Shown here piece after piece: positions 17,780 through 26,449 of a stretch of 64,000 nucleotides of DNA. Under the pieces are notes generated by a model. That model made no database searches, was not told where the DNA came from, and worked only from the letters and a program-made list of their open reading frames with translations. The first letter of the stretch is position 1, and every line of letters begins with the position of its first letter. Source of the DNA: Planctomycetaceae bacterium (lineage in GTDB: Bacteria; Planctomycetota; Planctomycetia; Pirellulales; Pirellulaceae); NCBI GenBank assembly GCA_002724245.1, contig PBOG01000101.1, positions 1 through 64,000 of the forward strand, in the 5' to 3' direction. The position numbers and the translations under genes were made by a program.

Positions 17780-19801
17780 TTACAGCTTGGGTATGGCGCG
17801 TTTTGGCGGCGGTTTCTTGAGCATTTTCTTGCGGTCGTCCTGGGCGGGTCCTGGGTTGCCGCCGCCGCCGCCAGCTCCGCGTCTCGCAGGTGGATTCAGG
17901 TTCGTGAATTCTTCCACCCATTTCCAGCTCATCGGATCTTCAAGTTCACGCGATGCTAACAGAGCCCAGGGGGTTCCAGGGTGATTGTCGACGACACGCT
18001 GGAGATACTGTGTGGCGTTGGCAGCTTGTTTCTTAAGCTGGCTGCCGACGCTGACTTCACCGCTTGGCTTGAGAATCCACGTATTGTTTTTCTTGGTGGT
18101 GAATTTCATGCCCCGCTTGGCTTTTGCCAGCATGGCATTGAAAGACTCGGTTCGCACTCGAACCGCCAGGACGCGCCCAATTGCCAGATCGTAACCTGCC
18201 TGCCAACGTGGCGAGGCTTCTTGTTCTCGGTCGGTTTCACCGACTTGAAGTAGATTGTGTAACGCTGAGATCTTGGGGGATAGCTTGGCCGCTGCTTTCT
18301 GCGCCTCGGTAAGTGCGTTGGCAAAAGAGGCTTCGTCTCGTTTGACAAAACGAAACTGGGGAATTTCCATTGGTGTCAACCAGCTTTGACGCGAAGCCTC
18401 AAACAGGGCGGTACGTGCCTTGTTCTGGTTTAGACGTTGCATGTACTCTTCGACCGTCACGTAGTCGGGACGGTACTTGCGCATCACTTCAGGATCAAAG
18501 AAGTGCTGCAGGTGTGCCGCGAATGCCGAGGTGTCACGGCGACGTATCTTTTTTGTCGTCGAACGATTCGGGTGAACAGCAAAGTAGATACCTCCGGTTT
18601 CGTATGCTAAACGCGTCAATGCGAAGGGGCCGAACCCGGAGTCAATGGGCGGCGTTTCACGCCCCGCACTGGCAGAGAAGTTTAGCTTGATACGTTCCGG
18701 GAAAAGCGATTCTGGGCCTTGATTGACTCGTCCCCAGCCCGGAGTTTGATCGTATTTCTTGTCGGGATCGATCCACTTGACGAGCGTTTCCTGGCGTCCA
18801 AAGGGGGCCGGTACGCCGACGACGTAGACCGGCATGCTATAGCGTCGGCAGAGTGCTACGGATTGATCCAAGCCATTGCGGTCGTCGCCTGCTTCGTCCG
18901 TCACCACGACGATCAGCACATTACGTTCCGGCTCGGCCGGTTTCCCTTTCGGGATCCGTAATTCCTTGAAACGACCGGCCGCCTGGCCGACGGCGGCAAA
19001 GACGTTTTCAACTCCGGAGTTATCGAGTTTGATACTGTCTACGGCTTGTTTGATTTCGTCGATGTCGTCCGTCGGTTTCCCGGTAATCATCTGAACCGAC
19101 TTGCCAAAAGCAAAGACTGACGTCAGTAAAGGTTTATCTCGATGGCGTTTAAACGCAGGATTTTCAGCTTGCTCCAATAAGCCAAGCTCTTCGTAAATCC
19201 GGTGCAGACGCCCGTGTATTTCTTCGCGTTGGCGCGAAAGGCTGGCCGATTGATCAAACAGCCAGACAACCAGTGTTTTGCGCTGCTCGAGCGAATGCAG
19301 GATTTCGTTCGTCAGCCGGTCGATAGCTCCCAAAGCCCCTGTGGTCCCCTCGCCGGCCGCGCCTTTGACGATCAAGTTCTGATCAAGATGTAACCCTGTC
19401 GCGACTTCAATCGACTGATTTAGTTCGATTTCTGCCTCTTCGACTGGGGTCAGCTGCGTGGCACTGGGAATCTCAGAGAGCTCGGCAACGACCGGTGCCA
19501 GAGAGAGTGCCATCCCTTCCTCGTCTGCACTGTTGGCTCCGATTTGCTCGGACTGTTCGTCGCTGAAATAGACCTCTTCGGGAATCTTGACGTCAACTTC
19601 TTCCTCGGCCAGCGGGGAAAGGATAGTGAGGTGCGGTCTGGCCTGAGGCAGCAGCAGAGGAACCAGACCAAGCGCGAGCAGGATGCCAAAATGGATTAAC
19701 AGGCTGGTGGCAAAAGCACCAGAATCTGCATCCCAGGGCAGATTCAGGTGTTCTCGGCTTTCGTTCCACCAGTCGCGCAAACGATGTGCCAAAGCAGTCA
19801 T
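17780..19801 (-). CDS. VWA-like membrane protein
   Basis: 673 residues from the ATG at 19801, which has GGGAGAG at ideal spacing; a GTG seven codons upstream is an alternative. One membrane helix (about 30-52, FATSLLIHFGILLALGLVPLLL), then an acidic periplasmic region. A von Willebrand A-like fold follows: VVWLFDQSASLSRQREEIHG (a degenerate D-x-S-x-S metal site) and VLIVVVTDEAGDD. The C-terminal half is alpha-helical and ends in a Gly/Pro/Lys-rich tail. It is probably an envelope adaptor or scaffold. No MoxR ATPase, its frequent partner, is nearby. Confidence 0.8.
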   Translation of the reverse strand: MTALAHRLRDWWNESREHLNLPWDADSGAFATSLLIHFGILLALGLVPLLLPQARPHLTILSPLAEEEVDVKIPEEVYFSDEQSEQIGANSADEEGMALSLAPVVAELSEIPSATQLTPVEEAEIELNQSIEVATGLHLDQNLIVKGAAGEGTTGALGAIDRLTNEILHSLEQRKTLVVWLFDQSASLSRQREEIHGRLHRIYEELGLLEQAENPAFKRHRDKPLLTSVFAFGKSVQMITGKPTDDIDEIKQAVDSIKLDNSGVENVFAAVGQAAGRFKELRIPKGKPAEPERNVLIVVVTDEAGDDRNGLDQSVALCRRYSMPVYVVGVPAPFGRQETLVKWIDPDKKYDQTPGWGRVNQGPESLFPERIKLNFSASAGRETPPIDSGFGPFALTRLAYETGGIYFAVHPNRSTTKKIRRRDTSAFAAHLQHFFDPEVMRKYRPDYVTVEEYMQRLNQNKARTALFEASRQSWLTPMEIPQFRFVKRDEASFANALTEAQKAAAKLSPKISALHNLLQVGETDREQEASPRWQAGYDLAIGRVLAVRVRTESFNAMLAKAKRGMKFTTKKNNTWILKPSGEVSVGSQLKKQAANATQYLQRVVDNHPGTPWALLASRELEDPMSWKWVEEFTNLNPPARRGAGGGGGNPGPAQDDRKKMLKKPPPKRAIPKL

Positions 19802-19816
19802 GACTTTCTCTCCCGC

Positions 19817-19831
19817 GTTCACCAGGTGAAC
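19817..19831. promoter_or_regulatory. 15-bp palindrome at the VWA gene start
   Basis: GTTCACCAGGTGAAC is a perfect palindrome around a central A, overlapping the alternative GTG start and lying just upstream of the ribosome-binding site of the VWA gene. It could be an operator or an mRNA hairpin controlling translation. Confidence 0.4.
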
Positions 19832-19940
19832 TTTTGGTGGAATATTTACTTTTGTCCCACCTGACTATTGCATCGTCACCCTGAGCGAGCCTTAGTGATC
19901 TGGATTCTTTGAATTTGGGTGTACTGCACAGCCACACGCT

Positions 19941-19972
19941 GCTAACTGGCGGTAGGCGTTTCGCCAGTTAGC
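19941..19972. repeat. 11-bp inverted repeat in non-coding DNA
   Basis: GCTAACTGGCG / CGCCAGTTAGC, perfect, with a 10-base loop. No T-run on either side, so it is not an obvious terminator. It may be an extragenic palindromic element, but I saw no second copy in the window. Confidence 0.55.
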
Positions 19973-20385
19973 CGGCGAGCAGGCCCAGCCTGTTAACCCC
20001 ATCCCGGCCGTCCGGTTTCGGAGTCACATGACAGGTTGCAGTTGGCACCGCAGGACGCAGCAAGTGTTGAAAACAAAACACCTTGCGCTATTTTCTCCAA
20101 ATTGGGCAGGAAAAGCAAGCGAATCCGTTAGCCCACAGGCATTTCTGAGTCCCAGCGGTGGCCGGATTTAGGGCAGTAGTGGATGTCTGTAGTCCCCAGC
20201 AGACTGTTCGACGGCCAACAGGCCAGGAACTGGCAGCACCCGAACGCGCGGGATCAGCCAAGGACCGACCTCAGAAAACAAAGTCCAGAAACAGGAAAGG
20301 GGCCAGAAAATCGTCTAAAGAGCCCAGAATTCCGCGGGTAACACACGCGGAAGTGGCAAACGGGTTACCGCCTGGACGATCTTCG

Positions 20386-20414
20386 TTGACCCGATATGGC
20401 AACACGTCTACGAT
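20386..20414 (+). promoter_or_regulatory. Promoter of the hydrolase-like gene
   Basis: TTGACC (20386-20391), a 17-base spacer, then TACGAT (20409-20414). The predicted start near 20421 falls inside the palindrome at 20416-20431. Confidence 0.55.
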
Positions 20415-20415
20415 A

Positions 20416-20431
20416 AAGTAACGCGTTACTT
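20416..20431. promoter_or_regulatory. 16-bp perfect palindrome over the start site
   Basis: AAGTAACGCGTTACTT is fully self-complementary and lies 2 bases after the -10 hexamer, over the predicted transcription start. The position suits a repressor operator. Confidence 0.5.
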
Positions 20432-20488
20432 CGTGTCGTTTTGGGCGATCTGCCAACGTTTTTTTCCGCATTACGCAGGAATCTGGTT

Positions 20489-21433
20489 ATGAACGAACGC
20501 CGCCTGCCAGGTTGGCTTTTGTTGCTGTCTCTGACGCTCGCAATTTCCGGCCCAACGGCATTTGGACAGGCCACGCAAAAAAAGAAACAACCCGGTGTGC
20601 CGGTACCCAAGGCGCGGGCTGAAGCCTTGACGACCAAAGACGGTGTGCATCTGCGGTGTATTTATTACGAGTCACCCTTGGCAAAAAAACAGGGGAAGCA
20701 GGTCTTCCCTGTGGTGCTGGTACATGGTTGGGGGCGTGGTGCCGCAGATTTTCACTACCTTGCCCAGGGCTTGCAGGGACTTGGATTTTCAGTCGCGGTT
20801 CCCGACCTGCGCGGCCACGGCAAAAGTGTCACGCGGAGTCTGGCCAATGGGAATAAAGCTCCGATTACACGGCAGCGGATGAAACCGAAGGACAAAGCTG
20901 CTGTGTTGCTGGATTTGCAGGCCGTCAAGAGCTTCTTGCTGGAGGAAAACAACGCCGGTCGCATGAACATTGAGAAGTTGTGCGTCGTAGGCGCCGCGGA
21001 AGGTGCCTTGCTAGCGATGAACTGGGCGTTTTACGACTGGAGTCGCCAGGACTTGCCAGCTTTTGAGATAGGTAAAGACATTCGTGGTTTGATTTTGCTT
21101 TCGCCGCCAAAGTCGTTCGGCCGTTTCAACGCGCAGGGCCCACTGCAGCACCAGTTCATCTTGCGACAGATGCCAATGCTCATTGCCGTTGGACAAGGGG
21201 ACCGCACGGCATCGAAGGACGCCGAGCGTCTTTACTCGAAAATCGAGGGACGGCGGAAGGGGGCAGGTAATACGGCAACCGGGCTGTTTGTCAGCACCGC
21301 GGATACGAATTTGCAGGGTGCCGAGCTGCTAAATCCACGGTTACCGATCACTAAAGGAATCGTTGATTTCATGAAACTCATGCGCCGCCAGTCCGACCAG
21401 TTTCCGGCTTGGACCGAGCAGCGATTTCAGTGA
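20489..21433 (+). CDS. Alpha/beta-hydrolase-fold protein lacking the catalytic triad
   Basis: 314 residues from the ATG at 20489 (AGGA upstream), with a signal peptide (about 1-27, ending AFG). The fold is clear: VVLVHGWGRG at 76-84, VAVPDLRGHGKS at 102-113, LILLSPP and LIAVGQGD. The nucleophile elbow G-x-S-x-G reads Gly168-Ala-Ala170-Glu-Gly, so Ala replaces Ser. Where the catalytic His is expected (H-G-x-x-L), the sequence is NLQGAELL, with no His. Two of three catalytic residues are therefore absent. It is probably an exported non-enzymatic binding or scaffold protein. It has its own promoter with a palindromic site. Confidence 0.88.
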   Translation: MNERRLPGWLLLLSLTLAISGPTAFGQATQKKKQPGVPVPKARAEALTTKDGVHLRCIYYESPLAKKQGKQVFPVVLVHGWGRGAADFHYLAQGLQGLGFSVAVPDLRGHGKSVTRSLANGNKAPITRQRMKPKDKAAVLLDLQAVKSFLLEENNAGRMNIEKLCVVGAAEGALLAMNWAFYDWSRQDLPAFEIGKDIRGLILLSPPKSFGRFNAQGPLQHQFILRQMPMLIAVGQGDRTASKDAERLYSKIEGRRKGAGNTATGLFVSTADTNLQGAELLNPRLPITKGIVDFMKLMRRQSDQFPAWTEQRFQ

Positions 21434-21470
21434 TAGCAGGCCAACTGGACACCTGGTTCTTTATCTTGCG

Positions 21471-21491
21471 GAACGCCTGACCGAGGCGTTT
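21471..21491 (+). terminator. Weak terminator-like hairpin
   Basis: AACGCCT / AGGCGTT, 7 bp with a 5-base loop, 37 bases after the hydrolase stop, followed by only three T in a row (21489-21491). It probably marks the transcript end but is weak by consensus. Confidence 0.35.
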
Positions 21492-21639
21492 CAAGCAATC
21501 CAGGCACTGCTGAGCGCGGATCTGTTGGATCCCTTCGAATTTGGCTGTTGTCTCAGGTTGTGTGCTTCGTGGGAGGCTGAACCTGACGGCCAGCTGTTTG
21601 GGTTTCGCTGCGTGGTTACGGTGCTTTTCTGATTGTGTC

Positions 21640-21668
21640 TTGAGTCAGCCCAGGCGATTGCGTACGAT
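21640..21668 (+). promoter_or_regulatory. Promoter of the 162-aa hypothetical gene
   Basis: TTGAGT (21640-21645), a 17-base spacer, then TACGAT (21663-21668), the same -10 hexamer as the upstream hydrolase promoter. The start would be near 21675, with a CGGAGGA ribosome-binding site at 21683-21689. Confidence 0.5.
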
Positions 21669-21698
21669 TCGCAGCGACTTGGCGGAGGACAGGCACGT

Positions 21699-22187
21699 AT
21701 GCTCGATTTTCATGTTCAACGATGTACCCGCCAGTGCGCTGGTGAGGACCGTGAATTGCTTCCCGGTGAAGTGTTTTATGCGGTGTTGATCGATGAAGGT
21801 GAAGAGGTGGTCCGTCTTGATTATTCTGAATCTGCTTGGCAGGGACCGCCAGAAGATGTGATTGGTTGGTGGCGGTCACGCATGCCCGATAACGTGGCAC
21901 GCAAGTTCCAGTGGGCTCCGAATGACGTCTTGCTGGACTACTTTGAACGCCTTGAAGACCAGCTCGACAGACTTGATGTCCGATTTGTCTTGGCACTACT
22001 GATGGTGCGACGCCGGATATTGCGCCTGGAGGAGTCGAGCACCAATGAACAAGGGCAAGAGGTGATGGCCTTGTTCTGTCCGCGCAATGAAAAACAATAC
22101 CAGGTGATTGTCGCTTCACCACCTGCTGATCGTATGCAGCAGATTCAGGAGGAGCTGGCGAGACTGCTTGAGGCGGACACCGATTGA
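21699..22187 (+). CDS. Conserved hypothetical protein, 162 aa
   Basis: From the ATG at 21699, chosen because CGGAGGA lies 9 bases upstream. No signal peptide or membrane helix. It begins MLDFHVQRCTRQC, with a CxxxC pair, followed by RELLPGEVFYAVLID and a WQGPPEDVIGWWR segment. The C-terminal half is helical and charged. I recognise the pattern as a recurring planctomycete protein but know no function. It precedes the lipoprotein-like gene by 82 bases and may be co-transcribed with it. Confidence 0.75.
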   Translation: MLDFHVQRCTRQCAGEDRELLPGEVFYAVLIDEGEEVVRLDYSESAWQGPPEDVIGWWRSRMPDNVARKFQWAPNDVLLDYFERLEDQLDRLDVRFVLALLMVRRRILRLEESSTNEQGQEVMALFCPRNEKQYQVIVASPPADRMQQIQEELARLLEADTD

Positions 22188-22269
22188 CATCTCTTGTGAG
22201 TGTGACGGATTCAATTTGCCGAGAGTTTTGTTTTCGATGGTGGTTATGTGGCAGGAGGTCGTTGTTGCG

Positions 22270-23334
22270 ATGAGCGTGACCTGCAGGAAGGCAAGAGCGT
22301 TTGCGGTCTGGCGCAACGGTTGCGCTTTCCAGTGGAGGCGACAGCAAGGGTGTGCTGCGAAGCTGACGCGACAACGAAGCACCGTATTGTTTGTCATATT
22401 GTTGCTGTTGTGTAACAGTGGTTGCAGCAGCCTGGGATGGTTTGGTTCTCGAGATCCCCAGGCTCCAGTTGTCCTAGGTGCTGACGCGGGACCGCAGGAT
22501 GTGGTCGCTGCTGTAAATGGCAATAGCAGCTTGATCCGTCAATTGCAGACAACGAATGCATCGCTGTCGGTTCCGGGTTTACCGGGTCTGGCCGCTGACC
22601 TCGCATTAGAGCGGCCACAGCAACTTCGCATTCGAGCGCGTGCGCCAATCGGTTCGCGACCACAACTGGATTTGGGAAGCAATCAAGACCATTTTTGGTT
22701 TTGGGTGAACCAGAATCCAACGGGCTTGGCTCTCGGCAAGCCTTCTCCGGTTTACGTCGCTCGACACCAGGAATTTCGTCGCAGTGCAGCACCTGGCGTG
22801 TTGCCGCTGGAGCCGCGTTGGATCATTGAAATGTTGGGAGTGGCAACCCTTGATCCCGCTGCCGGATATCAGTTTTCGGCGGGCCCAGAGCAACTCGTTT
22901 TGCGTTCGCAAATTCCCAGTCCTGGCTCGCCCTTGACTCGCCAGGTAGTTGTTCACCCACAATTTGGCTGGGTTCTACAGCAGCAGTTCGAAGACGCTAC
23001 CGGAACACTGGCAATTGCCAATTTATCGCAATTTCGTTACTACCCAGACATGGGGGTGTCTTTGCCGCGGCGACTGCAGATTCAACTTCTGCCCGGTCGC
23101 CAGGAAGAGGTGGCTTTTCAGATTGATGTGGGCGATTACTTGATCAATCAGCTGATCGGCGCTCCCGCTCGGCTGTGGCAAATGCCGCCGCTGGAAGGTG
23201 CTCCTCGGATTGACCTGGCCGCTTTTCAGGCACCGACTCAAGGGGAAACGCACAACACGGCCAGTCGCGGCCTTAACAGGCCGGCAGCGGCGGCTTTTCG
23301 CCCCCGCTACCGTGGCTTGCCGCAATTGCGTTAA
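22270..23334 (+). CDS. Lipoprotein-like secreted protein, function unknown
   Basis: 354 residues from the ATG at 22270, supported by AGGAGG 11 bases upstream; earlier in-frame starts lack this. A long basic N-region precedes a hydrophobic stretch LFVILLLLCNSGCSSLG whose Cys may be lipidated, although Asn at -3 is unusual for a lipobox. The rest is beta-rich, with repeated strands such as PRWIIEMLGVATLDP and FGWVLQQQFEDATG, and no known motif. The C-terminus is basic. Probably an envelope protein. Confidence 0.72.
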   Translation: MSVTCRKARAFAVWRNGCAFQWRRQQGCAAKLTRQRSTVLFVILLLLCNSGCSSLGWFGSRDPQAPVVLGADAGPQDVVAAVNGNSSLIRQLQTTNASLSVPGLPGLAADLALERPQQLRIRARAPIGSRPQLDLGSNQDHFWFWVNQNPTGLALGKPSPVYVARHQEFRRSAAPGVLPLEPRWIIEMLGVATLDPAAGYQFSAGPEQLVLRSQIPSPGSPLTRQVVVHPQFGWVLQQQFEDATGTLAIANLSQFRYYPDMGVSLPRRLQIQLLPGRQEEVAFQIDVGDYLINQLIGAPARLWQMPPLEGAPRIDLAAFQAPTQGETHNTASRGLNRPAAAAFRPRYRGLPQLR

Positions 23335-23415
23335 CCGGTTTTGGGCCTGTGAAGGCGGCAGGACCCTCCCGTCATCGAGCAGTTCGCGTTAGGATCGTGA
23401 GGGTACGATTCTGCC

Positions 23416-24897
23416 GTGATTGTTCCCGTTGATGGACTTGTAGCCGTGCCCAGAGATTTTCTCCAGAATGTCCAGGATAGCTATGACGTAGTCGTTATCG
23501 GCAGTGGGCTGGCTGGCATGACCGCGGCTAATATTCTGGGGCGTGCCGGACATTCAGTGTTGCTGTTGGAACAGCACTATAAGTTGGGTGGGTTAGCAAC
23601 CTGGTTCAAACGTCCTGGCGGCCATATTTTTGATATTTCGTTGCATGGTTTCCCATACGGGATGATCAAAAGTTGTCGACGCTATTGGAATCAGGCCATC
23701 GCTGATTCGATCGTTCCGTTAAAACGGATTCGCTTTGACAACCCTGTCTTTTCTCTGACGACAAGCTACCATCGCAACGATTTTACTCGTCTGCTGTCAG
23801 AACAGTTCGGCGTGCCGCGATCAACGATTGACGCGTTTTTTGATACCGCTCGTCAGATGAAGTTTTATGATGACCAGGAATTGACGACCGGAGAATTGTT
23901 TGAACGTTTTTTCCCCGGCCGGCAGGATATCGTCCGGCTACTCATGGAACCGATTGTGTATGCGAATGGTTCGACTCTGGAAGATCCGGCATTGTCATAC
24001 GGGATTGTGTTCTCAAATTTCATGTCCAAAGGCGTCTTCACATTTGAGGGTGGGACGGACCGGCTGATCCAATTAATGCACGATGAACTCCTGAGTAACG
24101 GAGTTGATGTCGGTATCCGTTGTGATGTGGAACAGGTGGGGGTGGAGCGGGATCGAGTTGTTTCTGTCAAGGTTAATGGACGTACGATTCGCACCCGGAG
24201 CGTGGTGTCGAATGCGAACTTGCAGGCAACCATTTTTCGCCTGGTAGGCGACCAGTATTTTGACTCTCAATTTATCGACGAGGCAAGGCAAGTACGGGTT
24301 AACAATTCGAGTACCCAGGTCTATATGGCGTTAAAGCCGGATGAATATATTGAGGAATCCACGGGAGATTTGTTGTTCAGTTCAACCGCTCGTGAGTTTG
24401 CCACCGATTTGCTGCTCAGTCGTGACATCACGAGTCGAACCTATTCGATTTACTATCCGCGTACTCGGCCGGCAGGGCGGTCGCGCCATTTAGTGGTCTC
24501 CAGTACCAATGCAAAATACGAGGATTGGGCTGGCTTGACGAAAGAAGAATACGAACAGAGTAAACGCGATCTGATCGAAACCACTCTTGATGCGGCGGAA
24601 AAATATCTACCTAATCTGCGCGAGCGGGTAGCTCACATCGAGGCGAGTACCCCCATCACCTTCGAACATTACACGCGGCATGTGGCCGGTTCCAGTTTCG
24701 GTACGAAGTTCGAAGGTCTGGCGGTTAGCCGCGGATTGCCGGAACAAGTCCGCGGTCTATACCATGCCGGCAGTGTCGGTATCATCATGTCCGGCTGGCT
24801 GGGTGCCATCAATTACGGTGTGATTGTTGCCAACGATGTCGACGCATGCCTGATGGCGAGCGGGTCCGCGGTTTCTTCTGCGCGGCTTTCTGAGTAA
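23416..24897 (+). CDS. CrtI/phytoene-desaturase-like FAD oxidoreductase
   Basis: A 493-residue flavoprotein. The dinucleotide-binding motif GSGLAG is at 29-34 with Glu52 closing the ADP-binding beta-alpha-beta unit ([12 protein letters not shown]). The C-terminal FAD contact is [20 protein letters not shown]. This family includes carotenoid desaturases/isomerases and all-trans-retinol 13,14-reductase-like enzymes; the exact substrate cannot be read from sequence. No carotenoid or hopanoid genes are adjacent. The start is uncertain: the GTG at 23416 or a second GTG at 23446 (MPRDFLQ). A TACGAT at 23404-23409 lies just upstream of the first GTG. Confidence 0.87.
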   Translation: MIVPVDGLVAVPRDFLQNVQDSYDVVVIGSGLAGMTAANILGRAGHSVLLLEQHYKLGGLATWFKRPGGHIFDISLHGFPYGMIKSCRRYWNQAIADSIVPLKRIRFDNPVFSLTTSYHRNDFTRLLSEQFGVPRSTIDAFFDTARQMKFYDDQELTTGELFERFFPGRQDIVRLLMEPIVYANGSTLEDPALSYGIVFSNFMSKGVFTFEGGTDRLIQLMHDELLSNGVDVGIRCDVEQVGVERDRVVSVKVNGRTIRTRSVVSNANLQATIFRLVGDQYFDSQFIDEARQVRVNNSSTQVYMALKPDEYIEESTGDLLFSSTAREFATDLLLSRDITSRTYSIYYPRTRPAGRSRHLVVSSTNAKYEDWAGLTKEEYEQSKRDLIETTLDAAEKYLPNLRERVAHIEASTPITFEHYTRHVAGSSFGTKFEGLAVSRGLPEQVRGLYHAGSVGIIMSGWLGAINYGVIVANDVDACLMASGSAVSSARLSE

Positions 24898-24966
24898 AAC
24901 CACAGCGCAGCCGAGGTTTGCTGGCAAAAGTGTGGGCTGTTACCGTCAGGTAGGGAGCGCGACAAC

Positions 24967-26358
24967 GTGTGGAAAACAAAACAGCTTGAAAAATGGCTTC
25001 TCTGCAAGGTGTGCACATTCTTGCTGGCGTCATTTTTGACGGCGCCATTGTTTGCGGATGATTGGCCCCAATGGATGGGGCCTCAACGTGATGGTGTGTG
25101 GAGGGAAACGGGGATCCTGGAAAGCTTTCCTGAAACGGGTTTGCTACGTCAGTGGCACGCGAAACTGGGAGCTGGCTATGCCGGTCCGGCAGTCGCTGGC
25201 GGTCGCGTGATCGTGATGGATCGAATTCGACATCCCGACGACGCTGAGAAGATTGCGCGGTTGAAACGGGACTTTGGTCCTGCTCCCAACTACAACTACA
25301 CGCGTGGTATTACATTGGGCGTGGAACGCGTGGTCGCCTTGGACGTAGAATCCGGGAAAGTGCAATGGGTACATCAGTACGATTGTCCGTATACGACTGC
25401 GTTGATGTATGGCGCCGGTCCGCGTGTCACGCCAACAGTCGATCAGGACCGGGTCTATACATTAGGATCCGAAGGGCATCTGTTCTGCCTGCAGGCGAAG
25501 ACGGGGCAGGTTATCTGGTCACGCGAGTTTCAGCGTGACTACAAGCTGGAAATCCCGCATTGGGGCGTGTCCGCGCACCCACTGGTTGATGGCGACCGTT
25601 TGATCTGTACCGTCGGTGGCAAAGGTACGACAGTCGTTGCTTTTGACAAGTATACGGGACGCGAAATCTGGCGTGCTCTGGATGCACGCTGGCCGGGCTA
25701 TTCATCTCCCGTGATTTACCAGGTAGGGCAGACGCGCCAATTGGTTGTCTGGCATGGCGATGCGATCAATGGACTCAATCCAGAGACCGGTGCGACCTAC
25801 TGGTCGATTCCAATCAAGACACACTGGGGAATGGCGATTGGCATCCCGCGACTATTTCGTGAACAACTCTACGTTAGTGGTTACCCACGTCAGTCGGCAT
25901 TACTTCAGCTCAATGCGCAGAGACCTCAAGCTGAGATTGTCTGGCAGGGCGATACTCGTCGCGGCGTCGCGTGTGTGATGAGTACACCGATGATTGAGGG
26001 TGGTTATCTCTACGGCGCAGGTCCGGGCGGACGTTTTATGTGCATCCGCCTGAGCGACGGGAAACCGATGTGGGAAAGTTTTGCTCCCTCGACAGGGAAA
26101 CGGCCCGCCAGTTGGGCGAATGTATTTATTGTCAAGCAGGCAGACCGTTATCTGTTGGCAAATGACCTTGGCGAATTAGTGCTGGCGCGCCTGAGTCCAG
26201 ACGGATTTGAGCAGGTCAGCCGAACCAAGATCATTGCCCCGACGACTCCCTTGGGGCGACGGACAGTCGTGTGGTCGCATCCCGCGTTTGCCCAACGCAG
26301 TGTCTTCGCACGCAACGACAAGGAGCTGGTCCGTTTGTCTTTGGCCGCAAATCCGTAA
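24967..26358 (+). CDS. Exported PQQ-type beta-propeller protein
   Basis: 463 residues from a GTG start. The signal peptide is about 1-30 (VCTFLLASFLTAPLFADDW). WPQWMGPQRDGVW is the opening motif common to planctomycete outer-membrane-biogenesis-like propellers. Repeated blades follow: VVALDVESGKVQW, LFCLQAKTGQVIW, VVAFDKYTGREIW, INGLNPETGATYW. These are the PQQ-like repeats also seen in BamB and in quinoprotein dehydrogenases. I see no separate catalytic domain, so it may be a binding or scaffold protein. It converges on the ExbD-like operon. Confidence 0.88.
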   Translation: MWKTKQLEKWLLCKVCTFLLASFLTAPLFADDWPQWMGPQRDGVWRETGILESFPETGLLRQWHAKLGAGYAGPAVAGGRVIVMDRIRHPDDAEKIARLKRDFGPAPNYNYTRGITLGVERVVALDVESGKVQWVHQYDCPYTTALMYGAGPRVTPTVDQDRVYTLGSEGHLFCLQAKTGQVIWSREFQRDYKLEIPHWGVSAHPLVDGDRLICTVGGKGTTVVAFDKYTGREIWRALDARWPGYSSPVIYQVGQTRQLVVWHGDAINGLNPETGATYWSIPIKTHWGMAIGIPRLFREQLYVSGYPRQSALLQLNAQRPQAEIVWQGDTRRGVACVMSTPMIEGGYLYGAGPGGRFMCIRLSDGKPMWESFAPSTGKRPASWANVFIVKQADRYLLANDLGELVLARLSPDGFEQVSRTKIIAPTTPLGRRTVVWSHPAFAQRSVFARNDKELVRLSLAANP

Positions 26359-26449
26359 ATGATGCTGTGCTGCCTGGCAGTCAGGCTGTGGCACGCGGAA
26401 GGTGGCTGGCCATCGCAAATCGGGTAGGTCTGCCTCGTTTGTGTCTTGG

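Larger units (their letters stand above)
19823..20488. other. Divergent intergenic region, VWA gene / hydrolase gene
   Basis: A 666-base region between divergent genes. It holds two palindromes, one inverted repeat and one good rightward promoter (all listed). An 87-codon frame at 20158-20421 has low-complexity content and I do not accept it as a gene. Confidence 0.5.

Noticed and set aside
20158-20421. 87-codon plus-strand frame upstream of the hydrolase
   Set aside because: Low-complexity Lys/Arg/Ser sequence that overlaps the hydrolase promoter and palindrome.
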